The notes under the pieces: model-generated | What the model was told of the DNA's origin: nothing | Database searches by the model: none | Seen by the model: the letters and a program-made list of their open reading frames with translations, nothing else | NCBI GenBank assembly: GCA_964536805.1 | Contig: CAZHYQ010000011.1 | Coordinates: forward strand, 22,265 to 86,264 | DNA: 64,000 nt | From: Longilinea sp964536805 | GTDB lineage: Bacteria > Chloroflexota > Anaerolineae > Anaerolineales > Anaerolineaceae | Direction: 5' to 3' | Shown: positions 8,334 to 17,091 of the stretch, one piece after another | Layout of the letters: each line of letters starts with the position of its first letter | Numbering within the stretch: the stretch's first letter is position 1 | Position numbers and translations under genes: made by a program

Positions 8334-11300
8334 TTATGGTGCAATGGTCAGTAGGCTGCCCGCACTCGTGGCTTCGACCTCGGGGAAGTAATAAATGAAG
8401 GCATGCGCTGGCAGCACTTGAAATTCGCCGGAGGTTATCGGGACAAGCTGGTAGGTAAGCTCGTACGTACCGGCGGGCAGATAGGGCGCCACCCAGGTGA
8501 CATTCTCATCACCGATCTGCGGATCTCCAAAGTACCACCAGCCCCAACCCTGGCTGAACGGATTGCGCGGGTTGTACTGCGGCCCGATGACTTGATCGGT
8601 TTGGTTTTGCTGGCTGGTCTTCAGACTCAGGTCAAGTACCTCTGCACCGGCAGGCAGCCAATCTTCCACCACTGCGTAGTATTGATCCGATGGCACCGTC
8701 AGCGAGAGGCGCACCCACACGGTTGTGTCAGCCTGCAAACGGACGCTGGTCACTTCCGGACAATCGGGCAACTTACAATTACCAGTTACCTGGTAATAAC
8801 GCCGTTCAAGGGTCATGCCCCGGCTGACCGGTTTTGCGTCCTGCGCCGGCCGGTTGACTTGCAAATAGGCACGGTAATACAATCGCCCATTTCCTGCCTG
8901 GCGGGAAATCAACAGTTCATTGGGGACGGATAACAACTGGCTCAATGGCACATTGGCGCGTACCGGATTGAGCGCGTTAACGCCCCCGGCGACGCCGCTG
9001 GCAAGCGGTGCGCCATTCAGGGTTGCGCCAAAGCTGAAATTCGCCTGAAGATCACCGGTTCCTTTCATGGTCTCGATCAGGGCCGTGATCACCCAGGCTG
9101 ATTCATAACTGGTTGACCAGCCGCCAATTTCCTTCCGATTGGTGATCAGATAGCGGGTCGCATCCACCAATAACGGGCTGGCTGGATCGAGGCGGGCGAG
9201 TGCATAAGTGACAATTGCGGTACTTAAATTGCGCGAGACGAAATTTTGCCGGTATTCAACCGCATCCTGCCAGTTAACGCCAGTGGCGGAACGCAAGGCG
9301 GTCGCCTGCAAATCGGAGAGCAGCGTGGCGGTATCGGCGTTACCGGGGTCCAGTTTATCCAGTGTCAATGCCAGCAAGGCCTTTGCCCATGGATTCAGAC
9401 GGCTGCGGAAGGGCAGCAATGCTAGCGGTTCCTGGGCGGTTTGGCCTGCCTCGGCGAGTACGAAATGCTGAAACGCCAGGCGGTCAAGTTGAAAATCTTC
9501 GCTGGACATTTGCGGCGTCAGTAAACTAGCCTGTAAATATTGCACGCCGTTGTTGAAGACCTTGGTGGAAACATCAAAACCGGCCTCTCTGGCACGAATC
9601 AGCGCCCAGACGGCATAGATGGAAATCTGGGGATCGCTGAGGGAGGTTGCATCCCAACCCCAACCGCCGTCCGATTTCTGACGGGCGAGCAATTTGGGTA
9701 AATCGGCAGTCACCTGCGCGCTCAGTTGGTCCTCCAGGACGGAATTGCTAATTCCAAGGTCCTTCAAGGCGCGGTAGGTTTCCAGATTGGGGAGGATGCG
9801 CGAAATCAACGCTTCGGTAAAATCGAAACGATTCTGTTCGATGATGGTCAAGTCCGAAAGTACAGTTGCAGCCAGCGATGGCGTCAATTCAACCTGCAAT
9901 TCGCCGCTGCGAGCGGTGAAACTGCGCGGAAGCGAAACCGTTTCCAGCCGATCACCTGCTTCATAAAGGACGCCGGCCGTGCCAAAGGTTTGCGGTGCGG
10001 TGAAGCTCAAAACAGGCAGCTTGCCCCAGGTTGGACGGGCGAAATCCTGCAGTCCGCCGCCCTGGGCTCCAAATACCAGATCCGCTTCCTGATTGAATCC
10101 AACCGTACCCCACCATGCCACGCGCTGTTGTGCGCCGGCTGCGACCTGGATGCTCTGGACCGCCCTGGCAGGTTCATCCAAAACAAAACCGGTTGGTTGC
10201 AGGCTGACATCCACGGAGAGATTCTGAGCGGTATTGTTATTGACCAGCGCCGCCAATTCGAGGTGATCTCCCGCAACCAGAAAGCGCGGAGTGACCGGCC
10301 GCACCAATAAATCTCGCGTGGAAATAATTTCCAGTTCGGTCTCGCCAACCAGCGAATCTTTTGTAATGCCGCGCACCATGCCGACCCAGGTTGTCACGTT
10401 ATCCGGCAGCGCCAGACTGAGCTGCGCTCGACCGTTGGCATCGGTGACAACCTCGCCGTTCCAAAAGGCGGTATCGCGAAATTCCTCGCGAACGGTTGGA
10501 GTGCTTCCCATGTCTCCGCCCCCGCCGCCCCCGCCGCGTCCGGGCGGAATGGCTAGCGGCCGCTGTCCATAGGCTGCCAGTGAAAGACTGGTTTCAACGC
10601 CGAGGGGTTGATCGCCATAATAGGCATCCCTGATCGGGGTTGAATTCGGGTCAGCCAAAGCCAGCACAGCCTTATCAATCAAAGCCAGCGAAAATTCTCC
10701 CTGAACTGGTTTTCCTGCGGAGTCTTTGACCTCCAAATTGAGGGTCAGGTTTTCGCCGGGGCGGGCTTGTTTGGGTTCGGCTGTCAGCTTCACATCCAGA
10801 ATCAGCGCAGAAGGATCGACTTTGATTACCGTGTACCCTTGGCGGAAATCGAAAACCTCGCCATTATTGCCTAAAAGGGTGACTGCAACGTAAACAGTAG
10901 GCGCATAATCTTCCGTCAACGGCAGTTGGTAGTCCAACCCTGAGCCCGTTATCGAGATAACATCGCTGTGCATCACCTTTGCCCGCTCAACCGTGATCAA
11001 CGCAATTGCACCGCTCGAGAACGGATTGGGTATGAAAATCCGTGCGGTTTGTCCGGGTTGGTAGGTTTGCGCATCCGGCGACAGGCGTAAACGCTGGTTC
11101 GAAAGCTGTGGCCAGGGGGCTGATCCTGCTCCGCTCACCCATACCCACACCTGGCTGACGGCATTGCCGTTTGATACTTCCACCTGATAAACCCCCGGTT
11201 GGGTGGGCGTGAACGCGATGCGTGCCTGACCATCCGCACCGCTGACAAAATCGGTGCTGCCGACAGTCGTATATTCGGGCTCGCTTGAGAATTCGCCGAT

Positions 11301-14255
11301 TTGCGCGTTGTATTTTTGTTTCCAGGTGATTTTTTGAAATTGCGCGGTCATGGGAATATTGGCTTTAGCCTGCTGGTCCCAATCCACGGTTAAGATACTG
11401 AATCCCAATTCATCACCCGCCTGGCTGCTCCAGGCCTCCGGCTGAATGCCGATGGCAAACTCGGCCGGAAGCAAGCGCATGCTTCCGCGCCCGCTCACGG
11501 GTTGATTGGACGGGTCGGTGATGGTGGCTTCGAGCGTCAAATCTTGCAGGGAGGTTGGGCTGAGCCCGGCTAACTGATCGGGAGTAATCGTCAGCGAATA
11601 TTTTCCCGCAGCATCGGTATTTGCCTGACCGCTCAGGATAACCTGGTCAAAGCTATATGGATAGTAAAACGCATTCAACCAGCCGGTATCCATCGGTCCG
11701 ACCTGGTAGCCGCCGGGAAGATAAAAATTGCTTTGCCGGCGCGAAAGCGTCCAGTTGATCGGAAGATTGCCGGCCGGAGCGCCGAAATAATAATTTGCGG
11801 CAATGGTCGCATGCAGGTTGGACCCGGCCAGCACAGACGGCTGGTCGAAATTCACTTTTACTTCCATTTCCGGTTTGCGATAATTGGCTACCTGGAAATA
11901 CTGGTAGGCATCCATGCCGGCAACTTCAAAGTGGTACTGCCCCGGAGAAGCGCTTTCCGGCAGGGTGAAACTCATGCTGAATGTTCCAAAAGCAGTGAGC
12001 GTTTTGCTTTGCTGTTCGATTGTGGCGGTGTTTCCGGTCAGCGGATCATACGGGCTGACCAGCGACACGGAATAATTGCCGTCAGGCGGGAGTTGATAAC
12101 GGCCGTTCACCGGCGTGCGGACAATGCCGCGCAGAAAAACGGTTTGTCCGGGCCGGTAAATGGGTCGGTCGGTATACAGATAAATGCCCGGTTTGGGCTC
12201 CTGTATGAGGGTCGAAATGCCGTAATCCCAACTATTGATCCCGGCAGACCAGTTGGTCACCGCCAGAGAAAAATCATCATCTCCCGGTTTTCCGGAAATG
12301 GCAAAAAGATAATCATAAATTTGGCGTTTCGGCGACAACGGAATTGCGGCTAGCCCGTTTTCATCCGTATCGCTATTGCCAACCTCGCTCTGGTTTTGGT
12401 CGTAGATGTGAATCTTCAGGCCCTTGACGGGTTGGTTCTTTTCCAAATCAACCGCCCAGACCATGATTTCGTCGATGCTTTCTTTGAGGGTCAATTGAAT
12501 GTGGGATGAAACCGCCAAAAAATCGTTGTTTGAGGCATTGGTTCCCCTGATTTGCGGAGAACTTACGCTAAAGGCATACAAACCTGGCTTAAGAGATTGA
12601 CCGTTGGGGGTTAATTCAATCCCGATGGTCTGGTTGCGATTGGCTTCCAGGTTCAAGGTTTGCTGCCAGCGGGTGTCTTTACTTGGATTGACGTTGCCAA
12701 GAGCCGCCGCAATAAAATTCAGTTCATCCACCCTGCCGGATCGGATGTCCAAAGCAAGCAGGTTGGTGGCGTTGGCTGCCAGCAGGGTGTCATTGGGTGT
12801 AAGAAAAACAACCCGGCTTCCTGTGGATTGCACAATGGGAATACTCAATAAGGGCTGACTGTCTTTGGTGTTGAATTTCAGGATGTAATCCTGCCCCAGC
12901 TGCATGCCCCATTGATCCTTCAGTTCTGCTGACAATGTAAGGGCATATTCGGTGCTGGGGGCGAAGTAACCGCTGATGTTCAAAGACTTTTCGCTTGAAT
13001 AATAGTAGTTTTCGCTGATGGGCGGGTCGAATTTCACCAATTCAGCGAAATCCTGGTTTTGTGCCAGCGGCGATGAGAAGGAAAAGGATAAACCGCCGTA
13101 TCCGCCATAATTCTGCAAGTTTCCGTTCTGAGGTGGATCGGTTTTCACCACTGACAGCGCTGGAACGCTGCGATACGTTTCGTCCACGGCCGAATTAAGC
13201 GGCGTGCCGCCCAGGCCAGCGGCTTGTTTGGATAATTGCAGGGTGTAATTAACATCCCGATCCAGCAGCGCTGTTGGTTTAAACGTTACACTGGTCGAGT
13301 CATCGCTCCAGGTAAAGCTGCCTGCGATTGGACTACCTCCCTGGGGGGAAAACTGAAAAGCGCCTTCAACGCTGCTGCGGTTAACGGGCTGGTTAAAGGT
13401 TAACGTAATGGGAGCATCCAGACCGATTACACTGCCGGAGGCTGGTTCGAGGTTTACCAGGCTCGGGACGGCAGTGCTGAATGACCAGTTGAATTTGACG
13501 TCGGGTGAAAGAGAACTGCCTGATTGGCTTGTCAGGTCTGGGTTGATTCTAATGGAATAGGTCACCCCGCCTTGTAGAGCAGGATCGGGATAGAAAATGT
13601 ATGTGCTGGTGTTGATCCACTCACCGCGTCCTTCCACGGCAGGTTTTATGGTAAAGGCCTCCGGTGAAGTAGTTGTTTCCCCCAACGCCACCACGGGCAG
13701 GTTGAAAGTTGCCACAATCGCCGAAGTTGGGTCAACATCAGTGCTTTCCGGGCGCGGTAAACGTTCGGTTGCGCTTAAAAATGGCGAGGTCTGGTAATGA
13801 AAAGAAATCAGGTCCGCCATGGCCAGACCGTTTGCGGCCGTCGCGCTTTTTTCCAAAGATACCGTCAAGGATGTATCAGGCGGCAGTGGCTTGTCCGGGA
13901 TAAATCGCATGGTGGAATCATCCGGCCACTCAAATTTGCCAGCCAGAGCTGGTTCGGTATGCAGTGCGCCCTCCACCGAGGAACGCTGCATCGGTTGATT
14001 GAAAAAAACGGTGACGGCGCCATTTGCCGTCAGATCGCTGTTAGGCAGCGGATCCGTTTCCACCACTGCAGCCGGCAGCGGTTTGGCGGCAGTCACCGCA
14101 ACCGGAGTTGCAGACTGTACGGTCGGCGTGGCTGTGCGGGTGATCACGGGTAAATTGCAGCCTGAACTGATTAACATCAAAATGATGATCAGGCTGAAGA
14201 ATATTCTGCTTAAAGGTAAACGTTTCTTATCAATTTTCCCGGGGATGGATTTCAT
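8334..14255 (-). CDS. alpha-2-macroglobulin family lipoprotein lacking the thioester motif
   Basis: A 1973-residue envelope protein. The N-terminus is a lipoprotein-type signal (LISSGC, Cys33), then a Thr/Pro-rich linker, then about four Ig-like Big_5/SbsA-type domains (residues ~60-460, each with a PLPPDTSLTVSL-like end), then macroglobulin domains including YLYTDRPIYRPGQTVFLRG (near 700), a Gly-rich segment (GRGGGGGGGDM) and the ANG2-like NVTTWVGMVRGIT region, and a helical thioester-type domain. Where active homologues have GCxEQ before SRxLPN, this protein reads DFTEALISRILPN (coded near 9795-9845), so Cys and Gln are missing. It probably traps or braces proteases at the membrane without covalent capture. 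AAGGG precedes the ATG. Confidence 0.93.
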   Translation of the reverse strand: MKSIPGKIDKKRLPLSRIFFSLIIILMLISSGCNLPVITRTATPTVQSATPVAVTAAKPLPAAVVETDPLPNSDLTANGAVTVFFNQPMQRSSVEGALHTEPALAGKFEWPDDSTMRFIPDKPLPPDTSLTVSLEKSATAANGLAMADLISFHYQTSPFLSATERLPRPESTDVDPTSAIVATFNLPVVALGETTTSPEAFTIKPAVEGRGEWINTSTYIFYPDPALQGGVTYSIRINPDLTSQSGSSLSPDVKFNWSFSTAVPSLVNLEPASGSVIGLDAPITLTFNQPVNRSSVEGAFQFSPQGGSPIAGSFTWSDDSTSVTFKPTALLDRDVNYTLQLSKQAAGLGGTPLNSAVDETYRSVPALSVVKTDPPQNGNLQNYGGYGGLSFSFSSPLAQNQDFAELVKFDPPISENYYYSSEKSLNISGYFAPSTEYALTLSAELKDQWGMQLGQDYILKFNTKDSQPLLSIPIVQSTGSRVVFLTPNDTLLAANATNLLALDIRSGRVDELNFIAAALGNVNPSKDTRWQQTLNLEANRNQTIGIELTPNGQSLKPGLYAFSVSSPQIRGTNASNNDFLAVSSHIQLTLKESIDEIMVWAVDLEKNQPVKGLKIHIYDQNQSEVGNSDTDENGLAAIPLSPKRQIYDYLFAISGKPGDDDFSLAVTNWSAGINSWDYGISTLIQEPKPGIYLYTDRPIYRPGQTVFLRGIVRTPVNGRYQLPPDGNYSVSLVSPYDPLTGNTATIEQQSKTLTAFGTFSMSFTLPESASPGQYHFEVAGMDAYQYFQVANYRKPEMEVKVNFDQPSVLAGSNLHATIAANYYFGAPAGNLPINWTLSRRQSNFYLPGGYQVGPMDTGWLNAFYYPYSFDQVILSGQANTDAAGKYSLTITPDQLAGLSPTSLQDLTLEATITDPSNQPVSGRGSMRLLPAEFAIGIQPEAWSSQAGDELGFSILTVDWDQQAKANIPMTAQFQKITWKQKYNAQIGEFSSEPEYTTVGSTDFVSGADGQARIAFTPTQPGVYQVEVSNGNAVSQVWVWVSGAGSAPWPQLSNQRLRLSPDAQTYQPGQTARIFIPNPFSSGAIALITVERAKVMHSDVISITGSGLDYQLPLTEDYAPTVYVAVTLLGNNGEVFDFRQGYTVIKVDPSALILDVKLTAEPKQARPGENLTLNLEVKDSAGKPVQGEFSLALIDKAVLALADPNSTPIRDAYYGDQPLGVETSLSLAAYGQRPLAIPPGRGGGGGGGDMGSTPTVREEFRDTAFWNGEVVTDANGRAQLSLALPDNVTTWVGMVRGITKDSLVGETELEIISTRDLLVRPVTPRFLVAGDHLELAALVNNNTAQNLSVDVSLQPTGFVLDEPARAVQSIQVAAGAQQRVAWWGTVGFNQEADLVFGAQGGGLQDFARPTWGKLPVLSFTAPQTFGTAGVLYEAGDRLETVSLPRSFTARSGELQVELTPSLAATVLSDLTIIEQNRFDFTEALISRILPNLETYRALKDLGISNSVLEDQLSAQVTADLPKLLARQKSDGGWGWDATSLSDPQISIYAVWALIRAREAGFDVSTKVFNNGVQYLQASLLTPQMSSEDFQLDRLAFQHFVLAEAGQTAQEPLALLPFRSRLNPWAKALLALTLDKLDPGNADTATLLSDLQATALRSATGVNWQDAVEYRQNFVSRNLSTAIVTYALARLDPASPLLVDATRYLITNRKEIGGWSTSYESAWVITALIETMKGTGDLQANFSFGATLNGAPLASGVAGGVNALNPVRANVPLSQLLSVPNELLISRQAGNGRLYYRAYLQVNRPAQDAKPVSRGMTLERRYYQVTGNCKLPDCPEVTSVRLQADTTVWVRLSLTVPSDQYYAVVEDWLPAGAEVLDLSLKTSQQNQTDQVIGPQYNPRNPFSQGWGWWYFGDPQIGDENVTWVAPYLPAGTYELTYQLVPITSGEFQVLPAHAFIYYFPEVEATSAGSLLTIAP

Positions 14256-14360
14256 GACATTACCCTTATTATCATGCGTATAGGCAATAGATATGTGATC
14301 GTTCTTCCATCAGTTCTGAGACGCCGAAACTTAAAGAAAGGTTCCAGTCTCGTCTGATTT

Positions 14361-14390
14361 ATTATCCCAATTATATAGCTGAGGAGTCAA
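14361..14390 (-). promoter_or_regulatory. promoter of the alpha-2-macroglobulin gene
   Basis: On the minus strand, -35 TTGACT (14385-14390) and -10 GATAAT (14361-14366) are separated by 18 bases, each 5/6 to consensus. Predicted +1 is near 14354, giving a leader of about 100 bases. With the terminator just upstream it makes the macroglobulin gene an independent unit. Confidence 0.6.
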
Positions 14391-14429
14391 GATCTGTTAA
14401 CCGATCCAAAAAAACCGGCGAAGTTTGGC

Positions 14430-14456
14430 AAAAAAACGGCGGTCCAAAGACCGCCG
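14430..14456 (-). terminator. Rho-independent terminator of the solute-binding protein gene
   Basis: Eight-base stem CGGCGGTC/GACCGCCG (14437-14444 with 14449-14456) and a four-base loop. On the minus strand it is followed by a run of seven T. It lies 23 bases after the stop at 14479. Confidence 0.88.
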
Positions 14457-14478
14457 CGGAAAAACAGGCCTTAATCAA

Positions 14479-16125
14479 TCAGGGAAGATTCATGAAGTTG
14501 CCAAAGTACCTGCGGTAATAATCATAAGATATATCGGAGCGGTGATTTGGATCGCTGGCATCAGCCTGGGCGGCAAATGAGGCCACCACGTCGTTTGCGT
14601 CTAACATTGAACCGTTTTCGAAGGAAACATCGTAGCGCAACAGGAATGTCCATTCGGTGAAATCGGAATTGGACGACCAGGAGTCAGCCAGGCCGGTTTT
14701 GAGGCTTAATTCCGCCAGGTTAAAGGAGGTGAGCGAGTCGAACACCAGGCGGCTGATTCGTAAAGTATCCTCCTGGCTGAAATTGACAGGCCAGAGGGCG
14801 GCGGGGGCGGAAGATTGCAGAAAATTTAGGCTCTGGTTGGAGGTGGTCATTTCAGGAAGGTTTTCGCCAAAGGCACCGATAATTACGCTGCCGACCATGG
14901 CGCGAAAACCATACACTTCGTTGGCGTAGGCCAGGGGAACCAATGGCACTTGCTGCTTGATCCATTGGTTGATATTGTCGAAGCTGGCCTGTAAACTCTT
15001 GGGGTCATTGGTGGAGCGGGATGCATTGATCTCGGCGACCAGGGCCGGATCGGTCTTCCCGATCAAGGGGTTATCGTGGTAGAAGAAGGTTTCAAAAAAG
15101 CTGTCCGGATCAGGATAATCCGGTTTGAACGCCGCAAAGAATAAGCCCAATTTGCCATCTTTCAGAGCCAGGTTAAAATCGGCTGTACTGAGGGGGTTGA
15201 GTCCGACCGTCACCCCGGCATCCTTTAGTTCAAGCGCCAGTTCCTGGGCTAACTCATTCGGGTTTGTGATCAAACCACTGGGGGTCGCGTCAAATGAAAG
15301 GGTGATGGTTTGATTGAAATCAAAGCCGTTCTGCTGCAGAAGATTGGCGGTTTGCTTCGAGTCGTAATCGTACCAGCGCAGGGTGCTGGTTCGCCCTGAA
15401 TCAAATGCCAGCGGGATTAGTTGATCGGCGGTAACTGCCGAGGGACCAAAAAAATCATCCGTGATTTTTTGGCGGTTAAACGCCGAAGCGAAGGCTTGCC
15501 GGATGGCAGTGTTATCAAACGGTGCAAGGGTGTTGTTCAACCCCACATAGATGGTGCTGACAACCGGCGCTTCGGCTACTTTTAAATAGGTATCCAACCG
15601 GATGGAATTTACATCGTCCGGTTGGACGGCACTGATAGCATCGATCTGCCTCAGACTCAAGTTGAGCAGCCGTTGATTGGCTTCACTTTGCCATGAAAAG
15701 GTTATCGTCCGCTGGCGAACCGGCAAACCCCAATAGTCAGTTCGTTTTTCAAGCCGCAAGCTGTCAGGGGTAGTTAATGCAATTTTGAATGGCCCGGTAC
15801 CGTTGGCGGCATTACTTATTTTCTCGATATCTCCCTGTGTTTCTGAAAGGACTGCTTCATCTTGAATTGAAAAAGCGGCGGCACCGACTTTGGATGGAAA
15901 AGTTCTGTCGGGAGAACATAATTGGAATTTTACGGTATTCTGGTCTTCGGCGCGGATAGCTCGAATCTGGTTTCCTCCGCTGCAATTGGCAGCCTCGACA
16001 GATCGAGGAACAAATTCTGTTGATTTGATAATAGATTGCGCCGATGATCCTTTCTGGCAACCGCTTAGGGCCAGGCTGGATAATAACAAGATGACCAGGA
16101 TAATATTCCAGGATCGTGATTTCAC
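14479..16125 (-). CDS. circularly permuted family 5 (Opp/Dpp-type) solute-binding lipoprotein
   Basis: A 548-residue extracytoplasmic lipoprotein (signal to LALSGC, Cys23) of the SBP_bac_5 family that normally delivers peptides or similar ligands to an ABC importer. The family blocks occur in a rotated order. The mature protein starts with the block usually in the middle of the N-terminal half (NTVKFQL, then GTGPFKI, DYWG), continues through YVGLNN..PFDNTAIRQAFASAFNR and PDYPDPDSFFE to the usual C-terminal end, then adds the normal N-terminal block (LVFDSLTSFN, GLADSW, WTFLLRYDVSFENGSMLDANDVV) at residues ~438-548. GTG start with AAAGG five bases upstream. No permease or ATPase gene is adjacent, and a terminator follows directly. 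Confidence 0.9.
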   Translation of the reverse strand: MKSRSWNIILVILLLSSLALSGCQKGSSAQSIIKSTEFVPRSVEAANCSGGNQIRAIRAEDQNTVKFQLCSPDRTFPSKVGAAAFSIQDEAVLSETQGDIEKISNAANGTGPFKIALTTPDSLRLEKRTDYWGLPVRQRTITFSWQSEANQRLLNLSLRQIDAISAVQPDDVNSIRLDTYLKVAEAPVVSTIYVGLNNTLAPFDNTAIRQAFASAFNRQKITDDFFGPSAVTADQLIPLAFDSGRTSTLRWYDYDSKQTANLLQQNGFDFNQTITLSFDATPSGLITNPNELAQELALELKDAGVTVGLNPLSTADFNLALKDGKLGLFFAAFKPDYPDPDSFFETFFYHDNPLIGKTDPALVAEINASRSTNDPKSLQASFDNINQWIKQQVPLVPLAYANEVYGFRAMVGSVIIGAFGENLPEMTTSNQSLNFLQSSAPAALWPVNFSQEDTLRISRLVFDSLTSFNLAELSLKTGLADSWSSNSDFTEWTFLLRYDVSFENGSMLDANDVVASFAAQADASDPNHRSDISYDYYRRYFGNFMNLP

Positions 16126-16187
16126 ATTGACCTTTTCTTAGATCGCTTCATGAGATGAAGATTCGATGGAGCTCAGCCGTATGCAAC

Positions 16188-16215
16188 CCCATAATGGCTT
16201 ATGGGATCGATTATA
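16188..16215 (-). promoter_or_regulatory. promoter and inverted repeat of the permuted binding-protein gene
   Basis: A perfect TATAAT on the minus strand (16210-16215), preceded directly by TG, with no good -35. Immediately downstream, at the predicted +1, lies the inverted repeat CCCATAA-TGGC-TTATGGG (16188-16205). It could be an operator or the first hairpin of an ~80-base leader. Confidence 0.5.
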
Positions 16216-16253
16216 CAATCTAGGCGGGTAAAAAATATCCGGCCGAGGTCAGT

Positions 16254-16281
16254 TTGCAGATTTGTAGAGTTGCGGTATACT
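16254..16281 (+). promoter_or_regulatory. divergent promoter towards the PAP2 gene
   Basis: TTGCAG (16254-16259) and TATACT (16276-16281) separated by 16 bases on the plus strand. Predicted +1 is near 16288, leaving a leader of about 150 bases before the phosphatase. The gap 16126-16436 holds these two divergent promoters and a possible leader ORF; I see no other gene in it. Confidence 0.55.
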
Positions 16282-16378
16282 CCGCTCCGATAAGCCTTTG
16301 TATCATTGTAATAATCTTCATCTTCAGATATCGAGAATTCAAACTCAGCTATCTTTCCCAAAGCCATCATCGAGGAAA

Positions 16379-16453
16379 ATGGATTGTGGTGATGACCAGG
16401 CGGTTGGGGGTTGGAACAGCCGTCATTTTCGGATGAATGCAGGTGATAAGTGA
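16379..16453 (+). CDS. possible 24-codon leader ORF before the PAP2 gene
   Basis: ATG preceded by GAGG (three-base spacing) opens a 24-codon frame, MDCGDDQAVGG... ending MNAGDK, which stops 13 bases before the in-frame ATG at 16467 of the phosphatase. It could be a leader peptide feeding re-initiation, or chance. There is no independent support. Confidence 0.25.
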   Translation: MDCGDDQAVGGWNSRHFRMNAGDK

Positions 16454-17009
16454 AAGACAGAAGAATATGTTCCATCGATTGATGGCTTTGGATCAACGGA
16501 TTAGCCAATGGGTAAGACTGCAGCAAAATGGCGGTCCGGCTTGGAAATTGGCGGTATTCTTCGCCCATTCTGGCGATTCCTGGTTCTGGATGGCCGGCTT
16601 GGCAATAATCTGGTTATTCACCCGGGGATCCTGGCATAGGAATGCCATGCTGCTGGCCATTGGCGTGGCTGTTTTAGCTGTGCTGGTACTTGCGATCAAG
16701 TTCAGCATCCGGCGCGAGCGTCCAGAAGGCGAGTGGGGTTCCATCTACCGCAAAACCGATCCTCATTCGTTTCCATCCGGCCATGCGGCCCGGGCAGCCA
16801 TGCTGGCTGTAATGGCGCTTGGGTTAGGCCCTGCCTGGTTTGGTTGGATGGTGTTCACCTGGGCACCTTTGGTCAGCTTGGCCCGCGTTTCCACCGGCGT
16901 CCATTATCTGACCGATATCCTGGCTGGGTTGGTGTTTGGCGCAGCCGCGGGCTTTGGCATGCTTGCGCTGGCACCTGTGCTGGTGAGGTGGTTGCCGTTT
17001 CTATTTTAG
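16437..17009 (+). CDS. PAP2-family membrane phosphatase
   Basis: A 190-residue protein with about five to six hydrophobic segments and the lipid-phosphatase active-site motifs: KFSIRRERP (KX6RP), PSGHAA (PSGH) and ARVSTGVHYLTD (SRX5HX3D with Ala for the first Ser). Such enzymes dephosphorylate undecaprenyl pyrophosphate or phosphatidylglycerol phosphate at the membrane; the substrate cannot be told here. The frame opens at 16437 without a clear ribosome site. The ATG at 16467 (FHRLMALDQR) has a weak AGAAG and is an equally plausible start. Confidence 0.9.
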   Translation: MQVISERQKNMFHRLMALDQRISQWVRLQQNGGPAWKLAVFFAHSGDSWFWMAGLAIIWLFTRGSWHRNAMLLAIGVAVLAVLVLAIKFSIRRERPEGEWGSIYRKTDPHSFPSGHAARAAMLAVMALGLGPAWFGWMVFTWAPLVSLARVSTGVHYLTDILAGLVFGAAAGFGMLALAPVLVRWLPFLF

Positions 17010-17048
17010 GTAAGATCGATCCTGGTTAAAAGCCGGAAGGCAAAATAA

Positions 17049-17078
17049 AACAGCCCGCTGCCTTTGCAGCGGGCTGTT
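17049..17078. terminator. bidirectional terminator between PAP2 and ligase genes
   Basis: Thirteen-base stem AACAGCCCGCTGC/GCAGCGGGCTGTT with a four-base loop, between convergent genes ending at 17009 and 17092. The T-rich tail is better on the minus strand (TTTTATTTT), serving the ligase gene. Confidence 0.88.
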
Positions 17079-17091
17079 CATTTGGGTCAGG

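Noticed and set aside
10515..10550. Run of CCG/CCC repeats
   Set aside because: Encodes the Gly-rich linker of the macroglobulin in frame; not a separate repeat element.
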